A stretch of 52,695 nucleotides of DNA, from contig MU266528.1 of assembly GCA_021014945.1 (NCBI GenBank), forward strand, positions 1 through 52,695, written 5' to 3'. This stretch comes from Leucogyrophana mollusca. Its lineage: Eukaryota; Basidiomycota; Agaricomycetes; Boletales. A program made the translations under genes and the position numbers. Below are positions 23,817 to 38,800 of this stretch, piece by piece; the stretch's first letter is position 1; every line of letters begins with the position of its first letter. The notes under the pieces were generated by a model. The model did no database searches. It saw nothing but the letters and a program-made list of their open reading frames with translations, and had not been told where the DNA came from.

Positions 23817-26800
23817 TGGGTGATGGGAACGTCGTCTGGAAAACAGATACAATGTCTATCTGCTCTCTTACATATGTGCTGGCGCAGTGTGTATTACGTA
23901 GCGCAGGTTGCGCGGCTGCATCTATGGATGGAGAGGTCAGCTGAATAGTGGAGGGGTGTATTCTTGGACAGTTGCCTGACATGACAAGCATGAGCGCTTG
24001 GATGCGAGGCATGGGCTTCCGGCACTCCGTCCGGTTCTGTGGGAGTTTCGCGGTCGCACCCGGCCATTCGCATGAGAGGCTTGTTAGATATTAAGACCGA
24101 TGGACTGACAAAACCGAAACTCTTAGGCAGACAGGGTCCGGGGTTGTACTGCTTGTTAGTCACCCCAAAGACTGCCACGCACTCACCGCATTTCAGCCAT
24201 TTTGGGTCGAAACATATTCCTCCACAGGCCGATACTCTGCGCTGCGGTGCGCTCTCAGCCAAAGGGTATGGTATGTGGGGAATAAAGGTGGACCCAATTC
24301 CATGCACGAAGTTATGGTCAGATCGCAGAGCGCGTGACAAAATAGTCTTGATCACATTGTGTGATCAAACGCGTGACATAACGCGTTGTGTGACACGCGG
24401 TTGTTGTAATGGTTTGGAAGCCTTCCACCAAACTCAATGTTCACCGGAGCTCGATCATAGTAAACACAGGATCATCGACTATATGGCCGACTCAATTCCA
24501 GAGAGTTGGATATGCCCGTATTTAATTGATGCAGCAGAGACGCACGGCGGGAACCTACACGACATCCTTATCTGGACTAAGAAGAAAAAGGCCCAGCTCA
24601 TCGACGTATGTGTACGGCTGGTGTTAATCATGCATCATCTGAGGAAAGAAATCGACAGTTTTTAACTTACCAAGAGGACGATTACATCTGGGGATTAATA
24701 TCCGACAAAGCTCACAGGATCCCTGTTCGTTTTACGAAGGAAGCCACCGCAGCTTACCGCAGGCGAGTTGTACGTCGTGTTCACCATACTGTTGCTGACT
24801 GGTTTACCTTATTCGATATATCAGCCAAAGTCAAGGCCGCAGGTTGACTGAGAACAGAAATGCTGTGATATTTATACGGGACTTTCGCCCAACATTTACG
24901 CGCATTCCCGTCGGGAACAATGTGCCCAGGCTGACGGCCAATGCACACCTTGCACTTGAGGTTGGGTACATCGCCGTACTTGCACCTGACTGTGGGTACA
25001 TGTTTGGCAACCCTCAAGCTCTGGACACGAACAACAAGCTGAAGTTGTGGGCTGAGGGTCTCCGGCAGCATGGCGGTGGTGGGTAAGTGTGCTCAGTTGC
25101 TCTCTCCATTTAGGAGAACCGACCCTCTTTTCAGCAATATTCTCAAACTGAGTAAGGAACAAGAGCAAGCCGCAAGCCCAGCGAAAGAAGCTCAAATAGC
25201 AACTGAATCTCGTAATCGACAGCCCTCTCCGTCAAGGGTGCCATCCAAACCAGCTCAACAAGCCAAGAGCAAGATCAAATCCGCCGCACCAGCCCGTAGT
25301 GATGCTCTTATACGACAGGGGTCAGATCCAATGAGGGAAAGGATAAAGAGTTGGCGGGTAAGGCACCGTTGACGCATCTGTGCAATAGTTGATAATGTTC
25401 GTTATAGCCGTACCAACTTGATCCTTGGGCGTATATTAAACCGGTAGGGGCAGAAGAAGAACCTCAGTTAATGAATAGTGCGCGACGGACATCACTCAGT
25501 CTCGAATGAAACTCACTGTCATTCTAACAGATGTACCAGACGTTGTTCGCCCTTCATCGCCGCGACAGCGGAATGCTCTTTCTCCACCCGTGACTCCCGG
25601 TATGAATACTCCTCTTCTGGTTGATAACGTGTTCACTGGCTCCCAGACTTGCCTCGCACCCCTCTCACACCACGCCGAACTCCATCCCATGAGTTACCAG
25701 TTCCCGAACAGACGACTCCGCGCACTTCGGAATGGTCACCTTCAATACGTGGAAGCCGGCGGGCTTCACCCGCACCCCTCGATGATGACGTCACAGCTCC
25801 CGAACGGGATAATATTGACGAGCCCGAACAGGACGCGGACACTTCTTCGCTCCTCGCCCCGACACCAGCCCAAAGGGTTATTCCACCTTCTGACCTCCCG
25901 AAATCGTCTCCACCGCCAAGTTCGTCACTCCCATTAGCTCTACCATCTTCACTCCCCTTGCCTGTACGAAAGATCGTCAAACGAAAAGTTCCCCACCCTG
26001 GACATCCGCCTCCACGTTCTGATCCCAACGTATCTGGTCCTGGTCAGATCCTTGTTCCGAATTCAGATACGTCGGGGATGGCATCCCAACCCTCTCAATC
26101 CCAATCACAGTCACAGTCACAGCCATTACCTCGTTCCCAACCCAAGTTGCCTACATCGTCGGTAAAACCCACTGACGCGTCCAACCTAATGAGCATGGGA
26201 CCTCCTCGATTGGCCCGGACAGCGTCGCGGATAGGCGTCGAACCTCTTCTTAGCCAAGCAGATAGTCAATACGATGGCGACACGTCATCGCTTGCTTTTT
26301 CGCGCCCAGAACTCGAGCAACAGAGCAACACTCTTTCTCGCAAAGACAGCTCCCCGAAAGATCCGCAAAGGGCGAGCTCGTCCGTTCCGCCCATCTGCGT
26401 GCTTCATGATGAAAATGATACAGGATCCGTGGTTGATGAATCAGAAGTTGACGAGCTCGATCAACCCGCCGGGGACCCCCCAAACACCCGCCGTGATGAC
26501 GAACTTTCAGAGGATGATGCAGAAACACATGATTTGCTTCGCCAGCATACATCACAGGGCAATATTATCCATGGAGCCAGAAAAATGGCAACACCTCGAA
26601 CTCATCCTAGTTCGAGCACGAAAAATGTGCGCCCTTCATCCCCCGCCGCTTCGGAAAGATCGCCGTCGCCACTCTATTCACTGTTTTCACAATCTCCGGG
26701 CGTTGAACCTGCTGTTCAAACATGCGATACCCTACCGCACGTGGTGCCGACGCCTCAGCGAGAGCCAGTCCCATCGTCCTCTCGCTTGCGCAGCCCATCT

Positions 26801-29800
26801 GCGCCAACAACCAATGTCCTTGCTCGGGAACACATTGCCCCAGAAGAACACGCCATCATCCACGACGCCGAGGCCTGGAAAAGGCCCAGCTTCATGACCA
26901 TGGGCAAGGGGAAAGGCAAAGCCACTCCTCAAGAGGTCTTGGAACAAGCTGGTCGCAAGGGAGGCAATAAAAGGCGGCTATCACACCACCCTTCATCATC
27001 CCCGTCTGCATCGCCAAAGAAGAAGTTGAAGGTGCTGGAAGAGGAGCCTCCGGCTTCATTACGAGTCACTCCGCGTGGAGGGGCCACCACAGGCAAATCC
27101 TCCGGACATGTTCAACAGTCTGGATCCATGCGTAACTCGGATGCGCTCAACGATAAATCAACGGATGCATCTGGGTCTCAACCTTATAAGGCCTCACGAA
27201 AGAAGGCATCGAGGACCAATGGTGAGGATGTGGCGAACAGCTCCCATGCTCCCAGGCCCTCTCAAGAGGTCTCTATCTCGAGCATATCCACACCTTCTGG
27301 TCGGCGGAGACGAGCGAACTTGGCCGGATTTGTAGTAGATTTTGAACGAATTCCAACACCTCCTGGCGTTCAACGGATGAGCTGGATGGATATACAAAAG
27401 GTACTGCTACGGACAGGACGGATCAGGACTCTTGGAGATGAGGTTGAAGCTGATGGTAGTGTATACCTTACATCTGACTGACCGTGGGTTAATGCATATG
27501 CAGAGCTGGTGTCTAGATGTCAGCCGAAGCTAGCCCCTAGAGTGATTGGAAAGCCGCCGGACTGCCGCCGAAGATTACCCGTCTGGCAGCCATCATGTCC
27601 GAGTCAGTGTTTCTTCAACTGGCTCGTTTGCTACCCTCGCAACTGTGCTTTCTTACTTAGTTTTATCGCATAGTCGATCCGGGCTGGGGCTGTTGACTCC
27701 ACTACGCACCGCTGCTTACCTGTCTCACATATCACTCTTCACAGAGTCTTCGATTCTGTTCCTCTCAACCAAAGTCATGTGGACCAGAGAGGCCTGTAAA
27801 CTTTGGCTGCCGTTGGGAGATCTTGTCGTACCTTAATGGACCTGCTCTACACGTTCTATAGCGAACGCGGTGGTCACTGGCGCCTTTCGTGCTTTGCATG
27901 CCCCAAGACATGTTGGATCAACAGCAGCAACCAAACGTGAAATATACCCCCAACAGTGATGCATTCCTTCGTATTGAACAAGCGTGGGCTTATTCACCGT
28001 CCACGTCAACAGCGCTTCAAGGACTGCCAACAGCTGCAGACTGGACCGGGTTTCTACCATACGGCTCGGCGGCGGATCCAGAAGATCGAGTACGAACGCC
28101 GCTTTCGGGTTCGTGATGCGCTGGAGACTAACGAGTACGCCACATATTTGATGGCGTCCTGCCCAACCGCTTTCTTGCTGCCAAATCTTGTATCTCTAGC
28201 TTCGTTGTTTGTGCCCTTGGGGATTCGCGGGACGACCGTCATCTCGCAAGACATAATTCCCCTTTCTATCCGCTGCCCTCAATTATACTTTCCGGCAACG
28301 TTCAAAGCTTTTTTTTACTACCACTCCCCCGCCCTGTCAGCTACTTATCGAGAATGAGTCGGGTGAGACGCAACGGTGAGGTATGATTATGATCCACGTG
28401 CCTCATGGGTCCACCATCACCGACGACGTTGCCTCTGTCACGATATTTCTACCAACTGGCTTCCCGACGAAATGGCTTGCGCTGATGCTGGAATCACCAC
28501 GTCGTGCTGGAGTCGGGGTTGAGGTGGCGCATAGTTCATGTTGAATCGTGACCAGCAATTACAGCGACGATTAGGTGGGCCCGGGAGTGTCAGTTCTCGT
28601 ATTACCAGCTCATGTCGTGATGTATTATTGGACACGAGTCCCATACCCATTACTTCAATACTTGGTATTTACCCCCATATCCGAGTCATGAGCGCCAAAA
28701 TCTACTTCACGTGACCAAGACGCGACGCGAAGATGTCACATATGTGTCACGCTCGTCACATCGTTTGTCTGAGAGTCAACTCGCGCAGCGGCTTGAACTT
28801 AACCTCAAAGCTGCTAATTCCCTTAGGACACAAACGAACTGCACGAGGACCTCATCATACTTCTCCCACTCATTCATGCCACGTCGAAAACCGGTCCCGG
28901 AGGTTCGTGGTGCTACTGAGGATTACGCTGGCTATCATCAAGCAAACGACGATGAAGCTCACGACCCGTTCTTCAGGCAAACTGCGTAGGTGTGACTGGT
29001 ACATTACGCTATTATCTCTTACACTCCGTCACTTGAGCAGCTCGGATTCAGACTACATCGAGATCAGCCAAGGTGTAGAACAAGTGCTCAATCGGCACTC
29101 AACCGCAGTATCGTATAACACTGACAGCAGGTACGTCTCGGCACAACTCCCGCGACTGACTAGTTAACTCCCCGTGGAACTATAGCTTGTCGTCTTATCA
29201 TGCAGACAACCCGACAGATCCCCGACCCACTTCAGCGCAATCGAGGCAACCTCAAGAACGATACCAGCCCGGCCAGCTGCTTCCCACCATCCTCACGGGA
29301 GAAACCTTGGACCTCGATGAATACATGACCCCGCCCTCTGACCAAGATCCCTTCATGGACACTCGGCCTTTGTCAGTTCATTCACACCAATATTCCCAAC
29401 ACAGTCAGCAATCTTCCAACCGCAGTCTTCCGCAGCCACCATCTACCAGCTCCCATGAGCACGTTGTTGCCACCCCATTCAGCTCGGATACAACACTTTA
29501 CTCAACCATGGGGCACCAGGTCCTACCCGCCGGCTACGATGGATCCGTGGACCACTTTCAGCACGACACCGAGGCATATGCTTCCGGAAACTACTCACGG
29601 GCTTCCTACCGTCCACCCAGGTCTCGCTCTCCAACCCCATTTCTGGAGGACGAGGATTATAGGCTGGACAGCAACAATGTTTCACACTACACTGGCTATT
29701 CACAGCCTGAACTATATCCTTATGAATCCGAAAAGGCCACCTCTCAAATGTTTCATGACGAATACGACATCTCACAATATGCCGATGCTTCTACGGCTGA

Positions 29801-32800
29801 GGACTTTCACGATGATGCCGAAAAGACACCAGCAATATCTGTCGGTTATACGGAGCCAGATACCCCTATTGAGACGCGGCACTTTGGTCCGGCCCCCTCT
29901 GGACGCGTTCGCCGACGGCTCAAGAAGAAGCGGGTTCAGCTAACCAATGGTAATCTCGTGGTAGATCTTAATGTTCCTCCCAAGCTCGTCCTTCCCTACA
30001 GGGGAGAGCCAGAGATGACAAAAACGCGGTACACTGCCGTGACCTGCGACCCCGATGATTTCGAGAGGGAGAAGTTCTTCTTGAGGCAGAACGAAAATGG
30101 ACGAACGACAGAACTCTTTATTGTTATTACTATGTTTAATGTAAGCTGACTTCCGCTCTAGTTTGGGTCGAGGGAAGCTCATGGCCCTCAAGGAGGACGA
30201 AGTTCTATTTTGCAGAACTATGTATGGCGTAATGCGAAACATAGCGCACCTTTGTTCGCGCAAAAATTCGCAAACTTGGGGCCCCGATGCGTGGAAGAAA
30301 GTATGTCATGTCATGTCATCATGGTCTTCCCACTCATTGGTCCCCAGGTGGTAGTTTGTATCGTTGCTGACGGAAGGAAGAAAATACATCCCCGTGTTCT
30401 CGATTGCCTCACTCTCCTCGGAGTTTATCAACCAGGAGACCATATGAAGAACAAGCTCAACGACAAAGCTGTCACTGCCCATCTGTTCGAATACACCACG
30501 TCGTTCGCGCTGGACCCTGATTTACGCTTTAAATACCCTGATAAGGGAATTGTGCCGACGCAAATTATCTTCTGCATGAAGGAGACCAACCAAAAGAAGA
30601 TTAACAGCCACCGATGGTTCTTCAATGCCTTCGCGCCGATGCTGCAGGTTGGTTCTCCCGAAATTGCCTTGCGGAGAGCCTCCTCTGATTGTTTCCTGCG
30701 TTAGCCCAACGTCTGTGTTCTGTTGGATGTTGGCACAAGACCGGGAAACAACAGTATATACCGCCTATGGAAGACTTTTGATGTTAACTCGAACGTCGGG
30801 GGTGCCTGTGGTGAAATCGCGGTTTACAAGGGAAAGAATTGGCAATATCTTCTGAACCCCTTAGGTGAAGTTCTTATCCTACTCAACTGCAAATGTCACT
30901 GACTATGAAGATCGGCATAGTTGCTGTGCAGAACTTCGAATACAGGCTGAGTAATATCTTGGACAAGCCGACGGAGAGCATGTTTGGATACATCAGTGTT
31001 CTGGTAAGCATGGTCCACCGCGTATATTAGCGCTTGAAAATGACACCTCTTCCAACAAGCCTGGGGCATTCTCTGCATATAGGTGGGCTACTACGTTATA
31101 CCCCTAGCTACTTTCGCTGATCTATGCTCTAGGTACATCGCATTGCTGAACAACAAAGAAGCTCAAGGCCCCCTTGCTTCGTACTTCAAAGGCGAAGTAC
31201 TTCACGGGAGAGACACAGATATATTTACGTCTAATATGTGTGCGCGCCTATCGATTTCGTTCCCAGTAGCTAGCTGACTGTTGCCCATTTAGATCTGGCT
31301 GAAGATGTGTGTGATCCCTGTCATTCCCCCACGATCCGACCTGACCGTCAGTATCACGTTAGCGTATCTTGTCCTTTGAACTCATAGCCAAGGCGAACTC
31401 GAACTGGTATGTTCTACTGCTGACGGAGAAGTATCCTTAAATTGACAACTACGTCGCAGGGTTCTTAAATATGTCAAGGGTGCAATCGGCGAGACTGATG
31501 TTCCCGATGCACTCCCTGAATTTATCAGTCGGCGTCGGCGTCGGCTGAACGGGTCGCTCTTTGCGGCCGTCTATGCTATAGCCCACGCCGGACAAATAAT
31601 GCGATCCGGACACAGTTTCGGTCGGAAGGTTGCTCTAGCAGTAGAGACCGTCTACAATATCATTAATTTGATATTTTCGTGGTTCGGCATTGTAGGGTTC
31701 CCCTCACGTTTCGCCATAGAATGCTAATCATCCTACCTTTAGGGAAACTTTTACTTATTTTTCGTGAGTTGCATTACCCAAGGACCAAACCATTGCTAAT
31801 GCCACTCAAGGTTGTTTTAAGCTCGTCGCTAGAATCTTTCGGAATCCCGGGCATAAAGTATTTCAACGCCATCGTCCAGGTATGCGCCTACCCCGTTCCC
31901 TGCGGCTGCGCTGTGCTGATCCGAGCATGGACAGTACTTTATGGCTGCCATAATAATAGCCTGCTTCCTCCTGTCCATGGGTAACAAGCCGAAAGCGTAA
32001 ATATTTTTTCGGGTTCACTCCTTTGTTCCTCTGACCGAACATGATCGTTTAGTGCACACCGAAAATATCTGCTGGCCTCAGTTTTCTTGGCTATTCTTAT
32101 GGTATACCTTATTGTGGCTTCCGTTCTGTGTGGCATCGCAGCAGCATCTCAGTCTGGAGGGGCTGTGGTGCTATTGAGTGTCGCAATAACCTATGGAGGT
32201 GACGGGTTTGTCTCTTTACAGTTGGTGACAGTACTAACGCAGACCGCACAGTATATGTCTTTAGCAGTCTCCTCGCGTTCGATCCGTGGCATTTAGTAAC
32301 GAGTTTCTTGCAATACCTACTCCTATCACCGACCTATATCAACATCCTCAGCATGTAAGTCCGCCTCTGACATATGAGTCATTCACTGGCGTCCCTATTG
32401 ACTTCATTGTCAGCTACGCATATTCTAACCTCGATGATGTGCGATATGCTCCTCTGAGGTACATCACTCGATGGACTAATCATAACATCGCAGATTTCAT
32501 GGGGAACCAAACAAGACACGATCGTGGACACAGACCTCGGAACAGCGATCCAGGATAGTCATTCCCAAGTCGACATCGAGATGCTGGCGGAAGCCGCCGA
32601 CGCCAACGGCATATATGAGGAGGCACTAGACAACCTCAAGCACAGGAAGCCGGCGGCGAACAAGTCGAACGTACCGAGCCTTGCTGAAAAGGAGCAGGCC
32701 GCGAAGGACTACTACGCGAACGTCCGTACGAACGTAAGTGACTGAGCTAATGGTGGTCCTCCTACGCTGTCTAACCATTCGTGCAGGTCTTGCTCACATG

Positions 32801-35800
32801 GGTACTATCTAACGTGAGACCTTGCTTTGCCTTGAATGCCTATGCTAATGGGTGGTGCAGGGAGTGCTCCTGGTCATGATCTTGAGCGGCTCAGACTCCT
32901 CGAGCACGTTTGATCCGTCAGGTGGCGTCAACCGCACAAAAGGATATTTGATATTCATTCTCGCCTTTGCTGCCATTACGAACTCGGTCGTAAGTGCTTG
33001 TTCCTCGTCCAAACCTGAACAAGATATACTAAGCAACCCCTTAGCGTCTGGTCGGTTCGACCCTATACCTCTTGACGAGAATTTTCACGGCATGAATAAG
33101 TGATTTGGTTATGGACACTTGGCATGTATCTCGTGAAGTCGTACACCAGTCGCACACCCCACTGCATCCCACAGTCCATATATCAATTGATGATATCCTA
33201 TTCTGGTGCCCTTAGGGCCATATCTCCCACCCGTTATCCCAATCATGCAAATAGATAATCATAGAAAGACTTGGGTGTATTCTTCGGGTTCTGGTGTTCG
33301 ATGCGAGGATGTATCCGACGCGGTGGTCGTCGAATTGGCGAGCGGGAGGGTGACGAGGCTGAGCGCCCTTGTCGGTTATCCCAGGCTCGTGAGCGTAGCG
33401 GGGAATGTCGGATATACGATACAGCACGAGGTGTAGAGTCGACATTGTCGCTCAAGGACAGTGATTCCATGCTAGCAGCAAACCCCCGCTCGCCAGCAGA
33501 CACGTCCCCATCCCTCTCGATATCGCTGCCAGCGATGATAGACCATTCAGCGGGGGACGCAGAGCGCGAAGCTTCTGAGATTGCGTCCAGGCCAGGGTGA
33601 ACCAGCACCTCGATGTCGGACTCGGCACCATCTCCCTCGGAGACGAAATCGGATTCTGTTTCGACTTGAGAACTGTAGTCGGCGTCTGTGGCGGGTGGAG
33701 TGTCGAGAGATGCGGCGGTGCTGGGATCGGGGCGCGTGGCGTTGGGTCGGAGGAGATACGTCAGTCGTTCACCAGAGACTTCTTTGCCTGCGTGAGATTG
33801 GGACCTTGTATAAGATTTACAGATGATAGAGAGGGCGGGCGATACGTACTGTAGCTAACAACATTGTGGTACCTGGCGCAGCAGTGGACGACATAGCGGG
33901 TGAAGGCGTCCGCTGTAATCATCCATACGAGCTGTAGAGGCGTCCGCAACACTTCGCGGACGTGCTCCCTGTCTTTGACGGGGATGCCGGGGAACTTCAA
34001 GGCGAGCGCATCTTCGGCGTCGGGGGAGAACCAAGTTCCTCCCTCGAGCCATTGCACGATCTCACCTTCGATGTCCCGCACGAGGGATTCGGCACGGGCG
34101 CCCTGCCGCCTGAGCTCCTTCCTCATGCCTCTGAGGCTGAGAGAAAACCGGCCTGCGTTTGCGGAGGGGGGATCTCGCGTGGGAAGAGGAGCTGAGGGGA
34201 CTTTGGTGTTCCGCGAGAGGTACGCAGGGAGCGGCTCGGGAAAGGTCGTGCGCACTTGTGGAGGGGGGAGGACATAGTCCCGCTTGGATGCGACCACTAT
34301 ATGAGGGTTCCCGGAGAACTTGGCTGTCATTTCACCTGTGAGTGTCGATATCCACTATCCAAGAGATAGCGCGCAGCGCACCGTTCTCCTTGCGCCGGAT
34401 CCAGCGCTTGCCCTCGTGATCGTCCCTCTTGCTCTTCTTGGCAGCAGACAAAGAGGCGGAGACTCTGCCAGTGTCCGCGCCAGAAGATGCCCGCAGATGA
34501 GCATATCTATCTGATAGCTTCGGGTTGCGTAGGATCGCTGGGAATGAGAGGGGAACGGGTTCGTTATCCGTGGCCTCTACCGATAACTGTTTACTAGGAA
34601 TTAGAACAGTATTGTCATTTGTTTCGGACATCCTGAATATGATTTGGCGGGAAAAGCGCGATATGGGCTCAGCGTACGCCCGTGAGCGTCCAAGTCAAGA
34701 TATAGCTTCCGGTTCCGATTCCACACAGTCTCCGAGTCAGTGGGCGCTTCGCTGGTCGGGCTTCAGTCATAACTAGTTGGTCACTCCCCACAATTGGATC
34801 AGTCTAGTGAACGGCGGATGGCTCCTGAATAGATAGCTTTTCTAGATTGCAACAAGCACCCATCGATCCAGTTCACCCACGAGTACCAAGGGACCATAGA
34901 TTTACCAGAATTGCTCCGCGATGAGATAAGACGGGTAAGATGATAATAACACCAAAATGGTCCCCATGCGTGAAGGAGCCATCACACGAGGGCAAGGTTC
35001 GATCGTCCAGGTGGGCTGCACGCTACATGTCCATGTCACGGTGAAAATTCGCCGGTCAGATGGTCACTTGTACCTGTGGCACTGAGTATCAACATGCATC
35101 ATAACGACCAAGCAAACTATGTAGAGTTAGACCTCGTCATCATGCGTATCGTATGATTACCCAGCACGAGACATGTGCACTGAGAATTGGTCGTCAGACT
35201 TCGCGCTTCCCTCGGCTCCCGGCAGCGTTGCTGGCTACCTTCCGCTTGCGGAAGAGGTTGGCAGGTGCAGGTGCTTCAACGCTGGCAGGAACATCATCCC
35301 CCTTCACCGGTTCCGATAACGATTGAAGTACTGGATCAGCATCCGATATTTCGGCCTTGGGTATCACCGGATCTCCCTTTCCAGGATCTACTACCCCAAT
35401 GTCACGAGTAACACGCTTCTTATCGACATCGGTTCCCTCACCAGAGAGGCTCCCTGATGCGTCATCTGCCTCTTTGAAATCCGCCCGCTTCCACTGAATC
35501 TTCGTCCATTTTGGTACTGTCGTGGAAGTGGAATCAGCTGGTACAATGGAAGTCGTCAGCTCAGTAGACGAGGTAGGGACTTGTGCATCCTCGACCGCCT
35601 CTTCCTTCTTAGCCTTCAGCTTGATGGGAATGAGACCTGGATCGTAGATCTCGCCCAGTCCGGCGCCTAGTGTTTTCTTCCGCAGCTTGAATTGTCGCTC
35701 GTCTTCCTCGTCGTTCGGGGCTTCGCGCTTTCGGCTTCCCTCGCCGTCCACTGCCAGCTCGGACATTTGAGCAGGTGGTTCGATCTGAGTTGGGGTAGAC

Positions 35801-38800
35801 GACTCGACGACCTGCCAGTCCCCCGCTACACCCTGCATCCGCCTGCGCTCCGCCTCTGCTTGGAGTCGTTCAGCGTCTGGGTCCGTATATCCAAGTGAAG
35901 CTGCAGTGGTATAGTTCGCATAAGGGTTAGATGGTTTTGGTGGCGGTTTCTGAGCAGGTTTCGAGGTCGAGGCAACGGGCACGGTACTGCTGCCACTGCC
36001 ACTGCCACTGGCTTTGGCTAAACCAGACCCGACGTCTTGGGCGTACGCAGCCTCTGCAGCCTGGATACCATGATCAGAGGTGTTACAATGCTCGCATAAT
36101 GCAGGGCTATATCTTGCCTTGCCTATACGTTGCATTTCCCGCTTTTCCTCTTCCAGGTCTTTCTTCCGCTTCTCCCCCATCTTGTATAGCCCACGCACGA
36201 AACGTTCGACATTGCCCTTGTGTCTGAGGCCGTTCTCATGTTGGCGTTTGGATGGAGCATCATCTGTGATGTAGATGTCGCAGTATTTGCAGAAGTACTT
36301 CTTGTGAGAAACCCAATATTCGCTCATGGTGGTAAGATTCAAGACTCGCGCGACGTACCGGATCGACAGGAGTGACAGCAACCTGTGACGCGCTCGTGAC
36401 AGAAACCTATTATTTTCTGAACATGTTGTCAGATAAGATATCAATTTCACGGAGTTTAAAAGTTAGCATCGGTGGTTATAACCGGGGCGGTGCCTGATGT
36501 AATTGAGCCGTGTTACAAGGGGAGGTGCGGCATTCAGGGAACTACAAACACATGGATCCCTTAAACTTAGATCGGTTCCCATTCCCATTCCGTCTTTCGT
36601 CTTCTATCACCAGGCGTGTGCGCGTGCTCTCGGTTCCGCCTGTTTTTTGGCGAGATATTTTCCTGGGTCTTGGATTTCCTTTCTACGTGGTCGGATCATA
36701 CTTGGGCCTGCGGTTATCTGACCTTGGATGAGCACATACCCAAGTCTCCACTCCCCATGTCATGGTTGAATGTCATACCAACGATGTTGAGCTCCAAAAT
36801 ATCGACTCGCGACGAGCATCACATACCAGCATCGATACCTCTCCGAAGTCCAAGAGCAGTGCCCTCACCTTTACGGAGCCAGTGGATGCTATGGAAGATA
36901 TCAGTTTCGACAAGATGAAATCCAAGGAAGGCGCCGAACAGACGGTGGTCCAATACACACTGTACAAGCGTCGTTATAGCGGGCTGATCGGCTTTGTGAG
37001 TGAACACACCTGTTGATCGTCCTTCGCTCAATGAAGCGACATTCCTGGCAGGTCGTTCTCGGCCTAGTAACAGGGATGCCATGGTCTTGGTTTGGTCCTA
37101 TATCCACTAATGGTGCGTGATCCTCGTTCGGTGATTTTCCCCTTCGACTCACTCAACGTGCACTGCTTCAGCGGCGACTGACTTTGACATAACGCTCGAC
37201 CAAGTCAATTGGTTGGGCAATATCATCTCTTGCTTGTATCTGCCAGTATCGCTCTCGGTGCCATTGTTTTGCGCCCGCTATGGCATTCGGAGATGCGTGC
37301 GTATCCATCATCGAGATGTTTGACATTTAGTAACTGCCGGCCCTACAGAGCGAAATTGGTGTCGCCATGATGCTCATCTCGGGCTGGATACGCTACGCAG
37401 GAACAATCACTTCACTTTCTTCGAATGCAGCGTATGCTCTCCTTCTTCTCGGGCAGGTGAGTTCTGATCCGATGGGAGTCCTTGCGTACCCTGACGGTTT
37501 ATTTGACGGAAGATGTTTGCTGCCGTCGCTCAACCAATATTTCAAGTGCTGGGGCCCAAATACTCCGAGACGTGGTTTGACTTGAGAGGACGGACAACAG
37601 CCACAATGATAATAGCGGTTGGTGCGTCACATAGCTATCTGACTGGCGCAGTCTTTTCTGAGACGTGTTACAGCGAACCCCATAGGAGGGGCCTTGGGTC
37701 AACTCCTTTCTCCTCTCGTTGGTACCTCTCGACAGTCGGTAAGGAGGAATATGCGTCATTCAAACCTAAATAATAATTGCCGGGCTAGGTCATGATCCTC
37801 GCTATAATATCCACTGCTGCTACTCCTGCTATTTTCCTTATCAGTGCTAAACCACCATCACCTCCCAGTAAGTAACAATACTTGTGGATCGCCAGCCTAG
37901 CCGCTTAATTCTTTCCCCCAATTACAGCCTATGCCGGCTCTAAGAAAGCACAGTCCTTACTATCTCTGATTCGCGCCATGCTGGGTATGCAGTGCCCTGA
38001 AGACGCCTATATGTCCAAACGTGAGCGCTTGGACTTCACGATCGTCATTATGATTTTTGGGGTGCTCGTCGGAGCGTGCGTAGAGTTATCTCCTTTCCTT
38101 CCTCCTGGGTGGACTTACCGAATGGCTTGTGCAGCGCTAATGCGATGTCTATTTTGTCCGCGCAATATCTGGTACGAACTCTTATTACCTTGATGTTGAT
38201 GTATCTATCAATTCTAATTGTGTCTTCCGCAGGAGCCGGCCGGCTACTCGGACGATATCAGCGGCCTGATGGGTGCGACGCTTCTCTTGAGTGGAATCGT
38301 CGCATCCATTATTACCGCGCCGCTGTTCGATCGTATTCTCACACATCATCTTGGGATCACACTAAAATTGCTTGTTCCCATCGTCGCTGGTGCCTGGTTG
38401 TCCTTAATCTGGGCTGGTATGTGACTTCCATTGACCGGCGTGTGCAATTTCCTGACGGTCGTTCGGCCATAGTGAAACCTGGAAACACAGGAGGGCTGTT
38501 TGCGATCATGGCAATAATCGGCACTGGATCGGTCACAATGCTGCCCGTTGGGCTGGAGCTTGGGTGTGAACTCACACGAAACGCGGACGGCAGCGCTGCG
38601 GTTCTATGGTGCTCGTATGTGCATACCTGTTCTTCTGAAAGTGGCTCTTTTTCATATTTTTTATTTTCCGATGCAGTGGTAATCTGTATGGGATAATTTT
38701 CATCCTGAGTACGTGTTGTCCACAGTAATCATACTGCATGGCTGATACCGCGTGTGCTTAGGTGAGGGGGCTCTTCGCGCTGGTGCCGACGCAAACCCGC